A stretch of DNA of 64,000 bases from Longimicrobiales bacterium. Lineage in GTDB: Bacteria > Gemmatimonadota > Gemmatimonadetes > Longimicrobiales > Gaopeijiaceae. A model generated the notes under the pieces. That model had not been told where the DNA came from, did not search any database, and saw nothing but the letters and a program-made list of their open reading frames with translations. Position numbers and translations under genes: made by a program. Each line of letters opens with the position of its first letter. Within the stretch, counting starts at the first letter, position 1. The DNA lies in NCBI GenBank assembly GCA_028284495.1, contig JANQRP010000039.1, forward strand, positions 1 to 64,000, written 5' to 3'. Below, one piece after another: positions 44,290 to 53,381 of the stretch.

Positions 44290-44378
44290 CGCCCGTGACA
44301 ACCGCGAGACATGCCGACGACGAGCCCCCGCGCGGCACGGCGATCGACCGCGGTCGCCTCTGACAACATGCCGCGCCG

Positions 44379-45395
44379 ATGCTACCTTCGGGCACGATGC
44401 CGACGAACGCCCCCGGGAGCCCCGACTCCCCCTCCCTGAACGACCTCCTGCACGCGGCGAGTCGCACGTTCGCCATCGGGATCGACCTCCTGCCGGAGCC
44501 CCTCCGCTCGGAAATCGAGGTGGCCTATCTGCTTCTCCGCGTGTCCGACTACCTGGAGGACAACGAGTCGATGCCACCGGAGCGGAAGGCACCGCTCCTG
44601 GAGCGCTGGGTGCGCGTGCTGCGGGGGGAGGAGGGTGTCGACGAGCTGGAATCGACCCTCGCGGCGGTGCCGGACGAGACGGCGGACGCACTGGTGGCGC
44701 GGAACGTACGCATCGTGCACGACGGTTTCCTCTCCATGCGGGACGTCGCCCGGGACGTGATCGGCCGCCATGTGGTGGACTCGACCGAGGGCATGGCCCG
44801 CTGGGCACTGCGGGGCCCCGACATCCCCGACGAGGCCGCGCTGGACGACTACATGCACGAGGTCGCGGGCCGGGTCGGGTGGCTGCTCACCGAGCTCTTC
44901 GCCGACCGGATCCCGGAGGTCGCCGCGCGCCGCGACGAGATGATGGTGCTGGGCCGGGAGTTCGGGCTGGCCCTTCAGACGGTGAACGTCATCCGGGGCC
45001 TTCACTCCGACTGGGAGCGTGGGTGGGTCTTCGTTCCCGACGAGTACGTGCCGGGTCGGATGCTGCCGACCGAGCTCTTCGAGGAGGGGCGTCGCACCCG
45101 CGAGATGGAGGTCGAGATCCTCGATCGGCTGGTCCCGAAGGCGGAGGCCCATCTCGCGGCCGCGCAGGACTACATCGCCGTGATCCCCGGCCGCGAACGC
45201 GGCATCCGACTCTTCTGCCTGCTGCCCTACCTGTTCGCCGTGCGCACCCTGGCCATCTCGCGCAGGAACCCGCGGGTCTTCGAGGAGGAGACCAAGATCA
45301 CCCGGAAGGAGGTGAAGTCGATCTACCTCTGGTGTCGCCTCCTGGGTCGGTCGAACCGCTGGGTGGCGTGGTACGCGAAGCGGCTCAGCCGCTGA
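44379..45395 (+). CDS. Squalene/phytoene synthase family prenyltransferase
   Basis: A 338-residue head-to-head prenyltransferase. The first Asp-rich motif is in RVSDYLEDN. The second region reads NVIRGLHSDWERGWVFVPDEY, where squalene synthases usually have IIRDYxEDxxxGR, so one acidic pair is only partly kept. The C-terminus has a hydrophobic stretch (LFCLLPYLFAVRTLAI). It most resembles eukaryote-type squalene synthase relatives; squalene or a C30/C40 carotenoid precursor is the likely product. ATG 44397 is an alternative start; neither has a good ribosome site. No hopanoid or carotenoid genes are near. Its end overlaps coaX by 11 nt, convergently. Confidence 0.85.
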   Translation: MLPSGTMPTNAPGSPDSPSLNDLLHAASRTFAIGIDLLPEPLRSEIEVAYLLLRVSDYLEDNESMPPERKAPLLERWVRVLRGEEGVDELESTLAAVPDETADALVARNVRIVHDGFLSMRDVARDVIGRHVVDSTEGMARWALRGPDIPDEAALDDYMHEVAGRVGWLLTELFADRIPEVAARRDEMMVLGREFGLALQTVNVIRGLHSDWERGWVFVPDEYVPGRMLPTELFEEGRRTREMEVEILDRLVPKAEAHLAAAQDYIAVIPGRERGIRLFCLLPYLFAVRTLAISRRNPRVFEEETKITRKEVKSIYLWCRLLGRSNRWVAWYAKRLSR

Positions 45396-46158
45396 GGACC
45401 TCGCCCGCGATGGCGAGACCCACGAGGGTGAGAAGCGGCACGACCTCATCGACCGTATGCGCGTGCGGCCCAACGGTCCGTGCGTGGCCGCCCGTGGCGA
45501 CGACCAGCACGTCCTCCCGCCCCCACTCGGTACGGATCCGCCCGACCATCCCGTCCAGCGCGTCCACCACCCCGTAAAAGATTCCGCTCCGGATGCAGTC
45601 GTCGGTGCGGGTTCCGATGACGCGGGCCGGCTGCGAGAGGCCGACGCTGGGCAGCTTGGCCGTCCGACGCGAGAGCCACTCCAGCCCGGCGGACACGCCG
45701 GGTGCGATGACCCCCCCGACGAAGGCGCCATCCGCGGTCACGCAGTCGTACGTCGTGGCCGTCCCGAGATCCACGATGATGGTGTCCCGCCCGTACAGCT
45801 CGCGCGCGGCCAGCGTGTTCACGATCCGATCCGCCCCGACCGTGCGAGGCTCGTCCACCTCGAGCCGGACCGGCAGCGGCGAGTCCGGCCCGACCACGAG
45901 GACGGCCCCACCGGCGACGCGGCCCAGCGTGGGAAGGAGGACCTCGGTCGCCGACGGCACGACGGACCCCAGCACCGCGAGGTCGAACTGGTCCGGGCCG
46001 AATCCCGCCTCCCGAACCATCGAGCGGAGAAGGTGCGTGTACTCGTCGGCCGTCCGGGGCACCTGGGTGGACACGCGCCACGACGCCACCGTCTGTCGCG
46101 CGTCGTCCACCACGCCCATGACCGTTTCGGTATTCCCGACATCCACGACCAGCTTCAT
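45385..46158 (-). CDS. coaX: Type III pantothenate kinase
   Basis: First step of coenzyme A synthesis, in the ASKHA-fold, feedback-insensitive form. The 257-residue protein has the phosphate-binding N-terminus VVDVGNTETVMGV, VGADRIVNTLAA, VDLGTATTYDCV and GGVIAPGV with the conserved Asp and Gly residues. ATG 46158 overlaps the birA stop. It is the last gene of bshA-uppP-nadC-birA-coaX; birA-coaX pairing is common. Confidence 0.96.
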   Translation of the reverse strand: MKLVVDVGNTETVMGVVDDARQTVASWRVSTQVPRTADEYTHLLRSMVREAGFGPDQFDLAVLGSVVPSATEVLLPTLGRVAGGAVLVVGPDSPLPVRLEVDEPRTVGADRIVNTLAARELYGRDTIIVDLGTATTYDCVTADGAFVGGVIAPGVSAGLEWLSRRTAKLPSVGLSQPARVIGTRTDDCIRSGIFYGVVDALDGMVGRIRTEWGREDVLVVATGGHARTVGPHAHTVDEVVPLLTLVGLAIAGEVLSG

Positions 46159-46958
46159 CTCGTCGCTCCTCCCGATTCGCGAATCCGTCCCACGGGGCGC
46201 ACGCTCCCGGTCCGTACCGACCGGACGCCCTCTTCCGTCTCCACATGAAGGCCCCCGTCGGCGCCGATTCCGCGCGCGATTCCGCCGGGGCCGTCGGTGC
46301 AGCGCACGACGCGGTTGAGCAGCCGGTCCCGCTCGGCGATCCGCGTCAGTTCCGACACGGACAGCCGGGGGGCTCCCTGCTCCAGCGTGGTCCGGATTCG
46401 TCGCACGAGTCCACCGAGCAGCTGCGCCCTGGAAATCGGTCCGGGCACGAGGGCGTCGAGGCCCACCGGTGACACGTCGAACTCCCCGCCGGACGGTGTC
46501 GCGAGGTTCAGTCCGACGCCGACGATCGCGCCCCCGGCATCCGACCCCCGGACCTGCTTCTCACAGAGAATGCCGCCCAGCTTCCGATCCTGCCACCACA
46601 GGTCGTTCGGCCACTTCAGGCCCACGTCCCGGAGACCGAGAAGCCCACCGAGCACGTCCAGCACGGCGACGCAGGTCCGAAGCGGCATGAGCTCGAGTGC
46701 ACCGCGGCGCTGCGGCACCACCAGACTGAACCAGAGGCCGCGGCCGGCCTCGGACACCCACCGACGCCCCGCGCGCCCGCGTCCGGCGCGCTGCGCCTCG
46801 GCCAGCACCACGCTCCACGGCCGAGCACCCTCGAGGGCCCACTCCCGTGCGCGCTCGTTCGTGGAGTCGACGCTCGACCACGCCTCGAACCCCGGGATTC
46901 CCCAGACTTCCTCCCAGACCCGGGTCGGCTCGCCCTCCCAGTGCGTGAGCCGGGTCAC
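46155..46958 (-). CDS. birA: Biotin-protein ligase (BirA catalytic form)
   Basis: Attaches biotin to carboxylase carrier proteins. The 267-residue protein has the biotinyl-AMP loop GRGRAGRRW, KWPNDLWWQDRKLGGILCE and GVGLNLATP. It has no N-terminal helix-turn-helix, so it is the non-regulatory, class I type. GTG 46958 overlaps the nadC stop (GTGA). The C-terminal SH3-like domain carries GIGADGGLHVET. Confidence 0.94.
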   Translation of the reverse strand: MTRLTHWEGEPTRVWEEVWGIPGFEAWSSVDSTNERAREWALEGARPWSVVLAEAQRAGRGRAGRRWVSEAGRGLWFSLVVPQRRGALELMPLRTCVAVLDVLGGLLGLRDVGLKWPNDLWWQDRKLGGILCEKQVRGSDAGGAIVGVGLNLATPSGGEFDVSPVGLDALVPGPISRAQLLGGLVRRIRTTLEQGAPRLSVSELTRIAERDRLLNRVVRCTDGPGGIARGIGADGGLHVETEEGVRSVRTGSVRPVGRIRESGGATR

Positions 46959-47827
46959 GAGCCCGCACCGTGCACCCGCAGGCTCAGGTCGGCCGTCGAG
47001 GCCGAATGCGTGAGGGCTCCGACGCTGATCAGGTCCACGCCGGTTTCGGCGATCGCGCGCACCGTGTCCAGGCGCACGTTGCCCGATGCCTCGAGCTCGG
47101 GCCGGGCCTCCGTCGGCAGCTGATGGACGCGTTCGACCGCCGCCCTCAGCGTGGCGAGGTCCATGTTGTCCAGGAGGATCCGGTCGACCGGCCGGGACAG
47201 CGCTTCACCGAGCTCGGAGAGCGTCCGCACCTCGACCTCGATCGCCAGCTCGCGATCGTTGGAGTTCCGAACCCGGTCGATGGCGTCGACCACTCCCCCC
47301 GCCGCGGCGATGTGGTTGTCCTTGATCATCACCATGTCGTGGAGCCCCATCCGGTGGTTGGTGCCACCACCCGCCCGCACCGCGGCCTTCTCGAGCAGAC
47401 GGAATCCGGGCGTGGTCTTCCGCGTGTCGACCACGCGCGCGCCGGACCCTCGCACCGCCTCCACGAATGCAAACGTGAGGCCGGCGATGCCGGAGAGGCG
47501 TCCCAGGAAGTTCATCGCCGTCCGCTCGGCGGTGAGGATCCCGCGGAGCGGACCCCGGATCACGAGGATCGTCTCGCCGGATCCCACAAAGCTCCCGTCC
47601 GGGGCGCGCACCTCGACCTCGATCTCCGGATCGACGAGGCGGAACACGCGGTTCGCGACGTCCGTACCCGCCACCACGACGGCCTCCTTGGCGATCACCG
47701 AAGCCTCTCCTCGGGCGTCGGGCGGGACCGTCCATTCGGACGTGAAGTCGCCCGGTCCCACGTCCTCGGCCAGCGCCATCCGGACGAGCGCGTCGAGGGC
47801 TGCGTCCGCAGCGTCGGAGTCGCTCAT
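46955..47827 (-). CDS. nadC: Nicotinate-nucleotide pyrophosphorylase (carboxylating)
   Basis: Quinolinate phosphoribosyltransferase of de novo NAD synthesis, 290 residues. Motifs: EDVGPGDFTSE, ERTAMNFLGRLSGIA, DTRKTTPGFRLLEKAAVRAGGGTNHRMGL, IKDNHI and the C-terminal EASGNVRLDTVRAIAETGVDLISVGALTHS. ATG 47827 overlaps the uppP stop. nadA and nadB are not in the window. Confidence 0.97.
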   Translation of the reverse strand: MSDSDAADAALDALVRMALAEDVGPGDFTSEWTVPPDARGEASVIAKEAVVVAGTDVANRVFRLVDPEIEVEVRAPDGSFVGSGETILVIRGPLRGILTAERTAMNFLGRLSGIAGLTFAFVEAVRGSGARVVDTRKTTPGFRLLEKAAVRAGGGTNHRMGLHDMVMIKDNHIAAAGGVVDAIDRVRNSNDRELAIEVEVRTLSELGEALSRPVDRILLDNMDLATLRAAVERVHQLPTEARPELEASGNVRLDTVRAIAETGVDLISVGALTHSASTADLSLRVHGAGS

Positions 47828-48615
47828 GACGGCTTGAGATTCAGGTAGAGGAGGAATCCGATTCCGAGCGGAATCAGGTAGAAGGCGAAGCGGTGGAAGT
47901 CCTGCCGCCGGAGGAGGGCCACGAACGTGTGGATGGCCGCGATGCCGGTCAGCCCGGCCGCGAGCGCGCCGGCCACGAGCGTCCCCGAACCGATCCCCGA
48001 CGTCCCCGCGGCCAGGTCGGGGGCCGCGAGCACCGCCGCGCCGGCGATCGCGATCAGCGCCATCAGGAACGAGAACGCCGCCGCCTCGAGCGGCGCGACC
48101 CCGAGCCACAGCGCGGCCGCGACCGTGGTGCCGGATCGGGAAATGCCCGGCACGAGCGCCAGCGCCTGCGCGCAGCCGACGAGGAGCGCGATGCGCGGGG
48201 TGATCCGCAGGCTTCGTTCGCGGCGAAGGGGCGTCCGCGTGGACCACAGGATCGCCGCCGTGACCAGGAACCCGAGCGCGGCCCAGTGCGGCGTGTCGAA
48301 GACCCGTTCGATGTGATCGTCGAAGCCGACGCCGATCACCGCAGCCGGGAGGGTCGCCAGCGCCAGAAGTCCGATCTGCTCCCAGGCGTCACGCATCCGG
48401 CGCAGCGCGCCCGCGGCCAACCCGGTCACCCGCTCCCTGTATACCCACACGATCGACACGAGCGTACCGACATGGACGGCGATCTCGAACGCGACGCCCG
48501 GAAGGTCGAGGCCGAGCAGGCGCTGCCCCACCACGAGATGGCCCGAACTCGATACCGGCAGGAACTCGGTCGCCCCCTGCACGATCCCCAGAAGGATCGA
48601 CTCGAAGGGACTCAC
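47824..48615 (-). CDS. uppP: Undecaprenyl-diphosphatase UppP/BacA
   Basis: A 263-residue inner-membrane phosphatase that recycles the undecaprenyl carrier for cell-wall synthesis. It has about eight helices. Catalytic motifs are QGATEFLPVSSSGHL near the N-terminus and the PGxSRSG motif (LVPGISRSGTTVAAAL). GTG 48615 overlaps the bshA stop (GTGA). Confidence 0.96.
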   Translation of the reverse strand: MSPFESILLGIVQGATEFLPVSSSGHLVVGQRLLGLDLPGVAFEIAVHVGTLVSIVWVYRERVTGLAAGALRRMRDAWEQIGLLALATLPAAVIGVGFDDHIERVFDTPHWAALGFLVTAAILWSTRTPLRRERSLRITPRIALLVGCAQALALVPGISRSGTTVAAALWLGVAPLEAAAFSFLMALIAIAGAAVLAAPDLAAGTSGIGSGTLVAGALAAGLTGIAAIHTFVALLRRQDFHRFAFYLIPLGIGFLLYLNLKPS

Positions 48616-49751
48616 GTGCCGCTGCCTTCGAGGATGCGGTGGTAGTACGTCTCGTACATCGGGACCACCCGGTCCACCGAGAAGCGCTCGACGGCCAGGG
48701 CCCTGGCGGCCTGCGAGAAGCGGGCGTGACGGACCTCGTCGGCCAGGATCGAGATGCCGGCGTCCGCCATCCCCTCGAAGTCGCCGACCGGCAGCAGGTG
48801 ACCGACCTCACCGTCCGCCACGACCTCGGGCAGCCCCCCCGCGTCCGACGTGATCACCGGCACGCCGCACGCCATCGCCTCCAGGGCCGCGAGGCCGAAC
48901 GACTCGGATTCGGACGGGAGCAGGAAGAGGTCGGCGCAGCTCAGCAGCTCCTCGATGGCGGCGTGCTTCCCCAGAAACGTCACCGCGTCCTCGACGCCCA
49001 GCCGCTCCGCGATCTCACGGGCCCGCGGTCGCTCGGGACCGTCGCCCACCATGATCAACCGCGCCTCCACCTCGCCCAGAATCCGCGCGAAGCTCATCAC
49101 GACGTCGGGGATCCGCTTCACGGCGCGGAAGTTCGACACGTGCATCACGATCTTCTCGCCCCCCGGGGCGAGCGTGGCCCGGTGGCAGGGCTCCCGGCCC
49201 GGGTAGTAGGTCTCGGGATCGATGAAGTTCGGGATGACCTCTATGCGGTCTCTCGGCGCGCCGAAATCGTGCTCCGTCTGCTCCGCGAGGTAGTCGGACA
49301 CGGCGGTGAGCCCCTGCGAGTGCAGGATCGAGAAGCGGGTGATCGGCTGAAAGCTCGGGTGTATCCCGACGAGGGTGATGTCGGTGCCGTGCAGCGTCGT
49401 CACGATGGGCAGGTCGTGGCCCTCCTCGGCGAGCATCTTCCGCGCCACCCACGCCGACGTCGCGTGGGGAATGGCGTAGTGCACGTGCATGAGGTCCAGC
49501 TCCGCCTGCCGCGCCACCCCGTGGATCGCCACCGCGAGCGCGAGGGAGTACGGGGGGTGCTCGAACAGCGGGTACTGCTCCATCTCCACCTCGTGGAAGA
49601 ACACCCGTTCGCGAAACCGGTCCAGCCGGAAGGGGAGCGCGTACGACACGAAGTGCACCTCGTGCCCGCGCTCCGCGAGCGACAGCCCCAGCTCGGTCGC
49701 GACCGCACCCGATCCGCCGTAGGTCGGATAGCAGGTGATTCCGATCTTCAC
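48612..49751 (-). CDS. bshA: N-acetyl-alpha-D-glucosaminyl L-malate synthase BshA (bacillithiol synthesis)
   Basis: GT4 glycosyltransferase that joins GlcNAc from UDP-GlcNAc to L-malate, the first step to bacillithiol. The 379-residue protein begins with the BshA-typical MKIGITCYPTYGGSGAVATELG and has HVHYAIPHATSAW, TTLHGTDITLVG, HVSNFRAVKRI and the GT4 ESFGLAALEAMACGVPVI motif. It heads bshA-uppP-nadC-birA-coaX. bshB and bshC are not in the window. The N-terminal signature makes BshA more likely than a generic GT4 enzyme. Confidence 0.9.
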   Translation of the reverse strand: MKIGITCYPTYGGSGAVATELGLSLAERGHEVHFVSYALPFRLDRFRERVFFHEVEMEQYPLFEHPPYSLALAVAIHGVARQAELDLMHVHYAIPHATSAWVARKMLAEEGHDLPIVTTLHGTDITLVGIHPSFQPITRFSILHSQGLTAVSDYLAEQTEHDFGAPRDRIEVIPNFIDPETYYPGREPCHRATLAPGGEKIVMHVSNFRAVKRIPDVVMSFARILGEVEARLIMVGDGPERPRAREIAERLGVEDAVTFLGKHAAIEELLSCADLFLLPSESESFGLAALEAMACGVPVITSDAGGLPEVVADGEVGHLLPVGDFEGMADAGISILADEVRHARFSQAARALAVERFSVDRVVPMYETYYHRILEGSGT

Positions 49752-49790
49752 GCCCGCGACCTCACGTCGTGCACCTTCGAGTCCCGTACC

Positions 49791-50777
49791 TCACGCGTCC
49801 TCCTCGTCTCTCCGTCGTCGCCACTCGTTCACGATCAGCTCGACGCGCTCCGCGAGCACGTCCGGATCGGACGCCGGAGCGTCCGCGGCCAGCACCAGCG
49901 CGTCGGCCGGAAGCTGATGCCGGAACCAGGTGATCTGGCGGCGGGCGTAGCGCCGTGTCTGCGCCCGCATGTCGTCCAGCGCATCGTCCAGGTCCCGCCC
50001 TTCCCGGAGGACCTCGACGATCTCGCGGTACCCCGTACCCGTCATTCCGGGGGCGTCGGCGTCGTAGCCCGCGGCCAGCAGTCGTTCCACCTCGTCGATC
50101 AGGCCGTCCCGGACCATCCGGGCGACCCGCGCGTCGATGCGCCGGTCGAGCTCCCTCCGGTCGACGTCCAGCACGATGACGAGGAGGGGCACCGGATCAT
50201 CTTCGGCCGGACGTCGTCGGTACCACTCACTGAGTGCACGGCCGGTCAGCAGCGGAACCTCGAGGGTGCGCGCGAGTCGCTGGGCGCCCCCCTCGACGGC
50301 CAGGTCGGCCCGTTCGGGGTCGAGGCGACGAACCCACGCCCCGAGCAGGTCGTCCGGTCGGTCGTCCATCCACGCCTGCAGCCGTGCGCGCCGCCCCGGA
50401 TCCATCTCGGGCTCGTCGAAGATCGGGTCGGTGAGGGTTCGGAGGAAGAAGCCCGTCCCTCCGGCCAGGATCGGCACCCTTCCGCGCGCCTCGATTTCGT
50501 CGATCCAGCGTCGGGCGTCCCGCGAGAACCGGCCGGCCGAGTACCGCTCGCCGGGCTCCACCAGATCCAGACCGTGGTGCGGCACCGTCTCCCGCGCCGC
50601 CGACCCGACCTTGTCGGTTCCGATGTCCATCCCGCGATACACCTGGCGGGAATCCATCGAGATGATCTCGCCGTCGAGCCGGCGGGCGAGTTCGACCGCG
50701 ACGGCCGTCTTTCCCGAGGTCGTCGCGCCGGTCAGGGCGATGCCGCGGGGGGGGGCGCTCGCTCGCACTTCGGTCAT
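49791..50777 (-). CDS. miaA: tRNA dimethylallyltransferase
   Basis: Adds the isopentenyl group to A37 of tRNAs reading UNN codons. The 328-residue protein has the P-loop TGATTSGKTAVAVELAR, DSRQVYRGMDIGTDK, the LAGGTGFFLRTL loop and GMTGTGYREI near the C-terminus. ATG 50777 overlaps the mutL stop (ATGA). The frame extends far upstream as a shadow of mutL. mutL-miaA pairing is common. Confidence 0.96.
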   Translation of the reverse strand: MTEVRASAPPRGIALTGATTSGKTAVAVELARRLDGEIISMDSRQVYRGMDIGTDKVGSAARETVPHHGLDLVEPGERYSAGRFSRDARRWIDEIEARGRVPILAGGTGFFLRTLTDPIFDEPEMDPGRRARLQAWMDDRPDDLLGAWVRRLDPERADLAVEGGAQRLARTLEVPLLTGRALSEWYRRRPAEDDPVPLLVIVLDVDRRELDRRIDARVARMVRDGLIDEVERLLAAGYDADAPGMTGTGYREIVEVLREGRDLDDALDDMRAQTRRYARRQITWFRHQLPADALVLAADAPASDPDVLAERVELIVNEWRRRRDEEDA

Positions 50778-52585
50778 CGGCCGAACTTCCGCTCCAGCTC
50801 TCCCCGCGAGAGCCGTACGATCGTGGGCCGGCCGTGCACGTCGTGGTGAGGAAGCTCGGTGGCGAAGAGCGCGTCGAACAGCTCCTGCATCTCGCTCTCG
50901 GAGAGTCGCTGACCCGCCTTGATCGCTCCCTTGCAGGCGAAGGTCATCGCGATCCGCTCGTGCTGGTTGCGGGCCGCGCGCATCAGGTCCGAGCGTCCCT
51001 CGGTCAGCTCCGTGACCATCTCGCGGAAGCAGCGGGCGGCGTCGAAGTAGGGGTGGGGATCGGGGGTCGCGTGGACCACCACGGTGTCGGTTCCGAACCG
51101 CTCCACCTCGAACCCGGCTCGTCGCAGCAGGCCCCCGACGTCCTCGACCTGCGCGATCTCCTCCGGACGCAGTCGCAGCGTGAGCGGAAAGAGCAGCCGC
51201 TGCGACGTCTCGCCCCCCTCCTCGTAGGCGGTCATGAGGCGGTGGAAGAGCACCCGCTCGTGCGCGGAGTGCTGATCGATGATCAGGAGTCCGTCCCGGG
51301 TCTCGGCGAAGATCCAGGTGTCGTGGACCTGCCAGAGGCGAGGGCGGTCGGGTGCGCGGACCGCGGCACCCTCGCCGCCCGACCGAGCGCCCTCGACGGC
51401 GCCCTCCGAGGCGCCGCGCGGCCCACCGGTCACGAAGAGCGCCATCTGGTCCTCGGGACCGGTCGAGGAACCCTTCGGTGACGAGGCATCGGCGCGCCCC
51501 GCCGACCTTGCGCCCGTGCTCTCCTCCCCCGCCCCGGGCTCGGCCACGCGGCCGGGCCACGACGGGCGAGGTACGTCGGCGTCCAGCGTCGCCGACGAGG
51601 CCTCCGTGGCCATTCCGGCGCGCACGCCCTCCTCCACGAGGGCCTGGACGGCCTCGGCGTCCCGGAATCGGACCTCCGCCTTCGCGGGGTGCACGTTCAC
51701 GTCGACCGAACCGGGCTCGAGCTCCAGATGCAGCACGAACCACGGGTGGACCCCGCGCGGGAGCGTCGTGCGGTACCCGCGGCCGAGCGCCTTCACCAGA
51801 TCGGGGTCGCGGAAGCTCCGCCGTCCGAGGAAGAACCCGCCCCGGCGCGGGCCCGACTCGGCCGCGTCGGGCCGCTGCACCAGGCCCCACAGGCGGCCGC
51901 CCTCTCCCTCGAACCGGACCGGAAGAAGCGTGCGCACCACGTCGTCGCCCCAGAGCCGCGCCACCCGGCCCGTCGTCTCCTCGCCGGCCGGCACATCCAG
52001 AAGCACGGTCTCCCCCGAACGGAGTCGAAAGCCGACTTCGGGGTGCGCGAGCGCGGCGGTGTGCAGCACCTCGGACACCGCGCGGGTTTCGACCCGGGGC
52101 GTCCCGAGAAACTTCCCCCTCGCCGGCGCATTGAAGAAGAGACGGTTCACCTCGACCGTGGTGCCGCGGCGTCGCGCGCCTTCCTCGACGTCGAGAATAC
52201 GCCCCCCGGTCGAGCGGAGGCGCGTCGACTCGTCGCCGGTGGAGGTTTCGAGCGTGAGCCGCGACACCGCCGCGATCGAGGGGAGCGCCTCCCCCCGGAA
52301 CCCGAAGGTGTGGATGTCGTCGAGGTCGCCCGCCTCGGCGATCTTGCTGGTGGCGTGGCGATCCAGGCACAGGAGCGCGTCCTCGCGCGACATGCCCTCC
52401 CCGTCGTCCGACACGCGAATGAGCCGCTTCCCGCCCGACTCGACCACCACGTCGATCTCGGTGGCGCCCGCGTCCAGCGCGTTCTCGACCAGCTCCTTCA
52501 CGACCGACGCCGGCCGCTCGACCACCTCGCCCGCGGCGATCTGGTTCGCGACGGTATCGGGCAGGACCCGGATCCGGCGGACCAC
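50774..52585 (-). CDS. mutL: DNA mismatch repair protein MutL
   Basis: A 603-residue GHKL ATPase of mismatch repair: VKELVENALDAGA, SDDGEGM, HATSKI, FGFRGEALPSIAAVS and a Pro/Gly/Ser linker at about 340-410. The C-terminal domain has DQHSAHERVLFH, where the endonuclease motif DQHAx2Ex4E would end in Glu, and DVHGRPT where CPHGRP is usual, so nuclease activity is doubtful. GTG 52585 lies two bases after the tatD stop and gives the standard start (VRRIRVLPDTVANQIAAGEV). Confidence 0.95.
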   Translation of the reverse strand: MVRRIRVLPDTVANQIAAGEVVERPASVVKELVENALDAGATEIDVVVESGGKRLIRVSDDGEGMSREDALLCLDRHATSKIAEAGDLDDIHTFGFRGEALPSIAAVSRLTLETSTGDESTRLRSTGGRILDVEEGARRRGTTVEVNRLFFNAPARGKFLGTPRVETRAVSEVLHTAALAHPEVGFRLRSGETVLLDVPAGEETTGRVARLWGDDVVRTLLPVRFEGEGGRLWGLVQRPDAAESGPRRGGFFLGRRSFRDPDLVKALGRGYRTTLPRGVHPWFVLHLELEPGSVDVNVHPAKAEVRFRDAEAVQALVEEGVRAGMATEASSATLDADVPRPSWPGRVAEPGAGEESTGARSAGRADASSPKGSSTGPEDQMALFVTGGPRGASEGAVEGARSGGEGAAVRAPDRPRLWQVHDTWIFAETRDGLLIIDQHSAHERVLFHRLMTAYEEGGETSQRLLFPLTLRLRPEEIAQVEDVGGLLRRAGFEVERFGTDTVVVHATPDPHPYFDAARCFREMVTELTEGRSDLMRAARNQHERIAMTFACKGAIKAGQRLSESEMQELFDALFATELPHHDVHGRPTIVRLSRGELERKFGR

Positions 52586-52587
52586 GG

Positions 52588-53376
52588 TCAGGCCGGCTCC
52601 GGCAGGCCGAAGAGGGCCGCTGCGTTCCGCGTCGTGAGGTCCGCCACCCGGGCGGGCGACACCCCGCGGATCTCGGCCACGGCCGCACACGTCGCGGCCA
52701 CGAACGCCGGCTCGTTGCGCTGACCGCGGTGCGGGACCGGCGCCAGGTACGGGCTGTCCGTCTCGATCAGCAGGCGGTCGTCCGGCACCGCGCGGACGAT
52801 ATCCGGCCGGTCGAACCGGGCGAAGGTCACGATGCCCGAGAAGGACACGTACCAGCCGAGCGCGAGTGCGTCCCGAAGCAGATCCTCGCCCGCGGTGAAG
52901 CAGTGCAGCACGCCCCGAACGCCGTCCGCGAGGTCGGCGAGCGCCCCGCGCGTCTCCTCGTCCGCCGAGCGCGAATGGACCACGAGCGGGCGCCCCGTCC
53001 GATCGGCGATCCCGCACTGCGCGCGGAAGGCCTCGATCTGCACGTCGCGGGGTGCGTTGTCGTAGTGGAAGTCGAGCCCGCACTCCCCGACCGCGACCGA
53101 GGCGCCGTCGGCGTTCAGCGCCTCCACCGATGCGAGAGCGTCGGGCGTGGCGCGATCGGCGTAGTGCGGGTGCACCCCCGCCGTCGACCAGAGCGCGACA
53201 CCCCGGTGCTCACGCCCGCCCTCGCCGATCCAGTCGATCAGGCCACGCGCATCATCGGCGTCCGAGGCGATGACGACCGCCCGCCCGACGCCGGCGGCCG
53301 CCGCGCGTGCGAGCGCCTCGTCACGATCTCCGTCGAACGCGTCGGCGCCGAGATGACAGTGGCTGTCCGTGAGCAT
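52588..53376 (-). CDS. tatD: TatD family metal-dependent hydrolase (DNase)
   Basis: A 262-residue TIM-barrel hydrolase. Metal ligands lie in DSHCHL (HxH), GECGLDFHY (Glu), VVHSR (His), LHCFTAG (His) and ETDSPYLAP (Asp). The family has 3'-5' exonuclease and D-aminoacyl-tRNA hydrolase members. It begins 5 bp after secF and ends 2 bp before mutL. Confidence 0.94.
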   Translation of the reverse strand: MLTDSHCHLGADAFDGDRDEALARAAAAGVGRAVVIASDADDARGLIDWIGEGGREHRGVALWSTAGVHPHYADRATPDALASVEALNADGASVAVGECGLDFHYDNAPRDVQIEAFRAQCGIADRTGRPLVVHSRSADEETRGALADLADGVRGVLHCFTAGEDLLRDALALGWYVSFSGIVTFARFDRPDIVRAVPDDRLLIETDSPYLAPVPHRGQRNEPAFVAATCAAVAEIRGVSPARVADLTTRNAAALFGLPEPA

Positions 53377-53381
53377 CCCGA

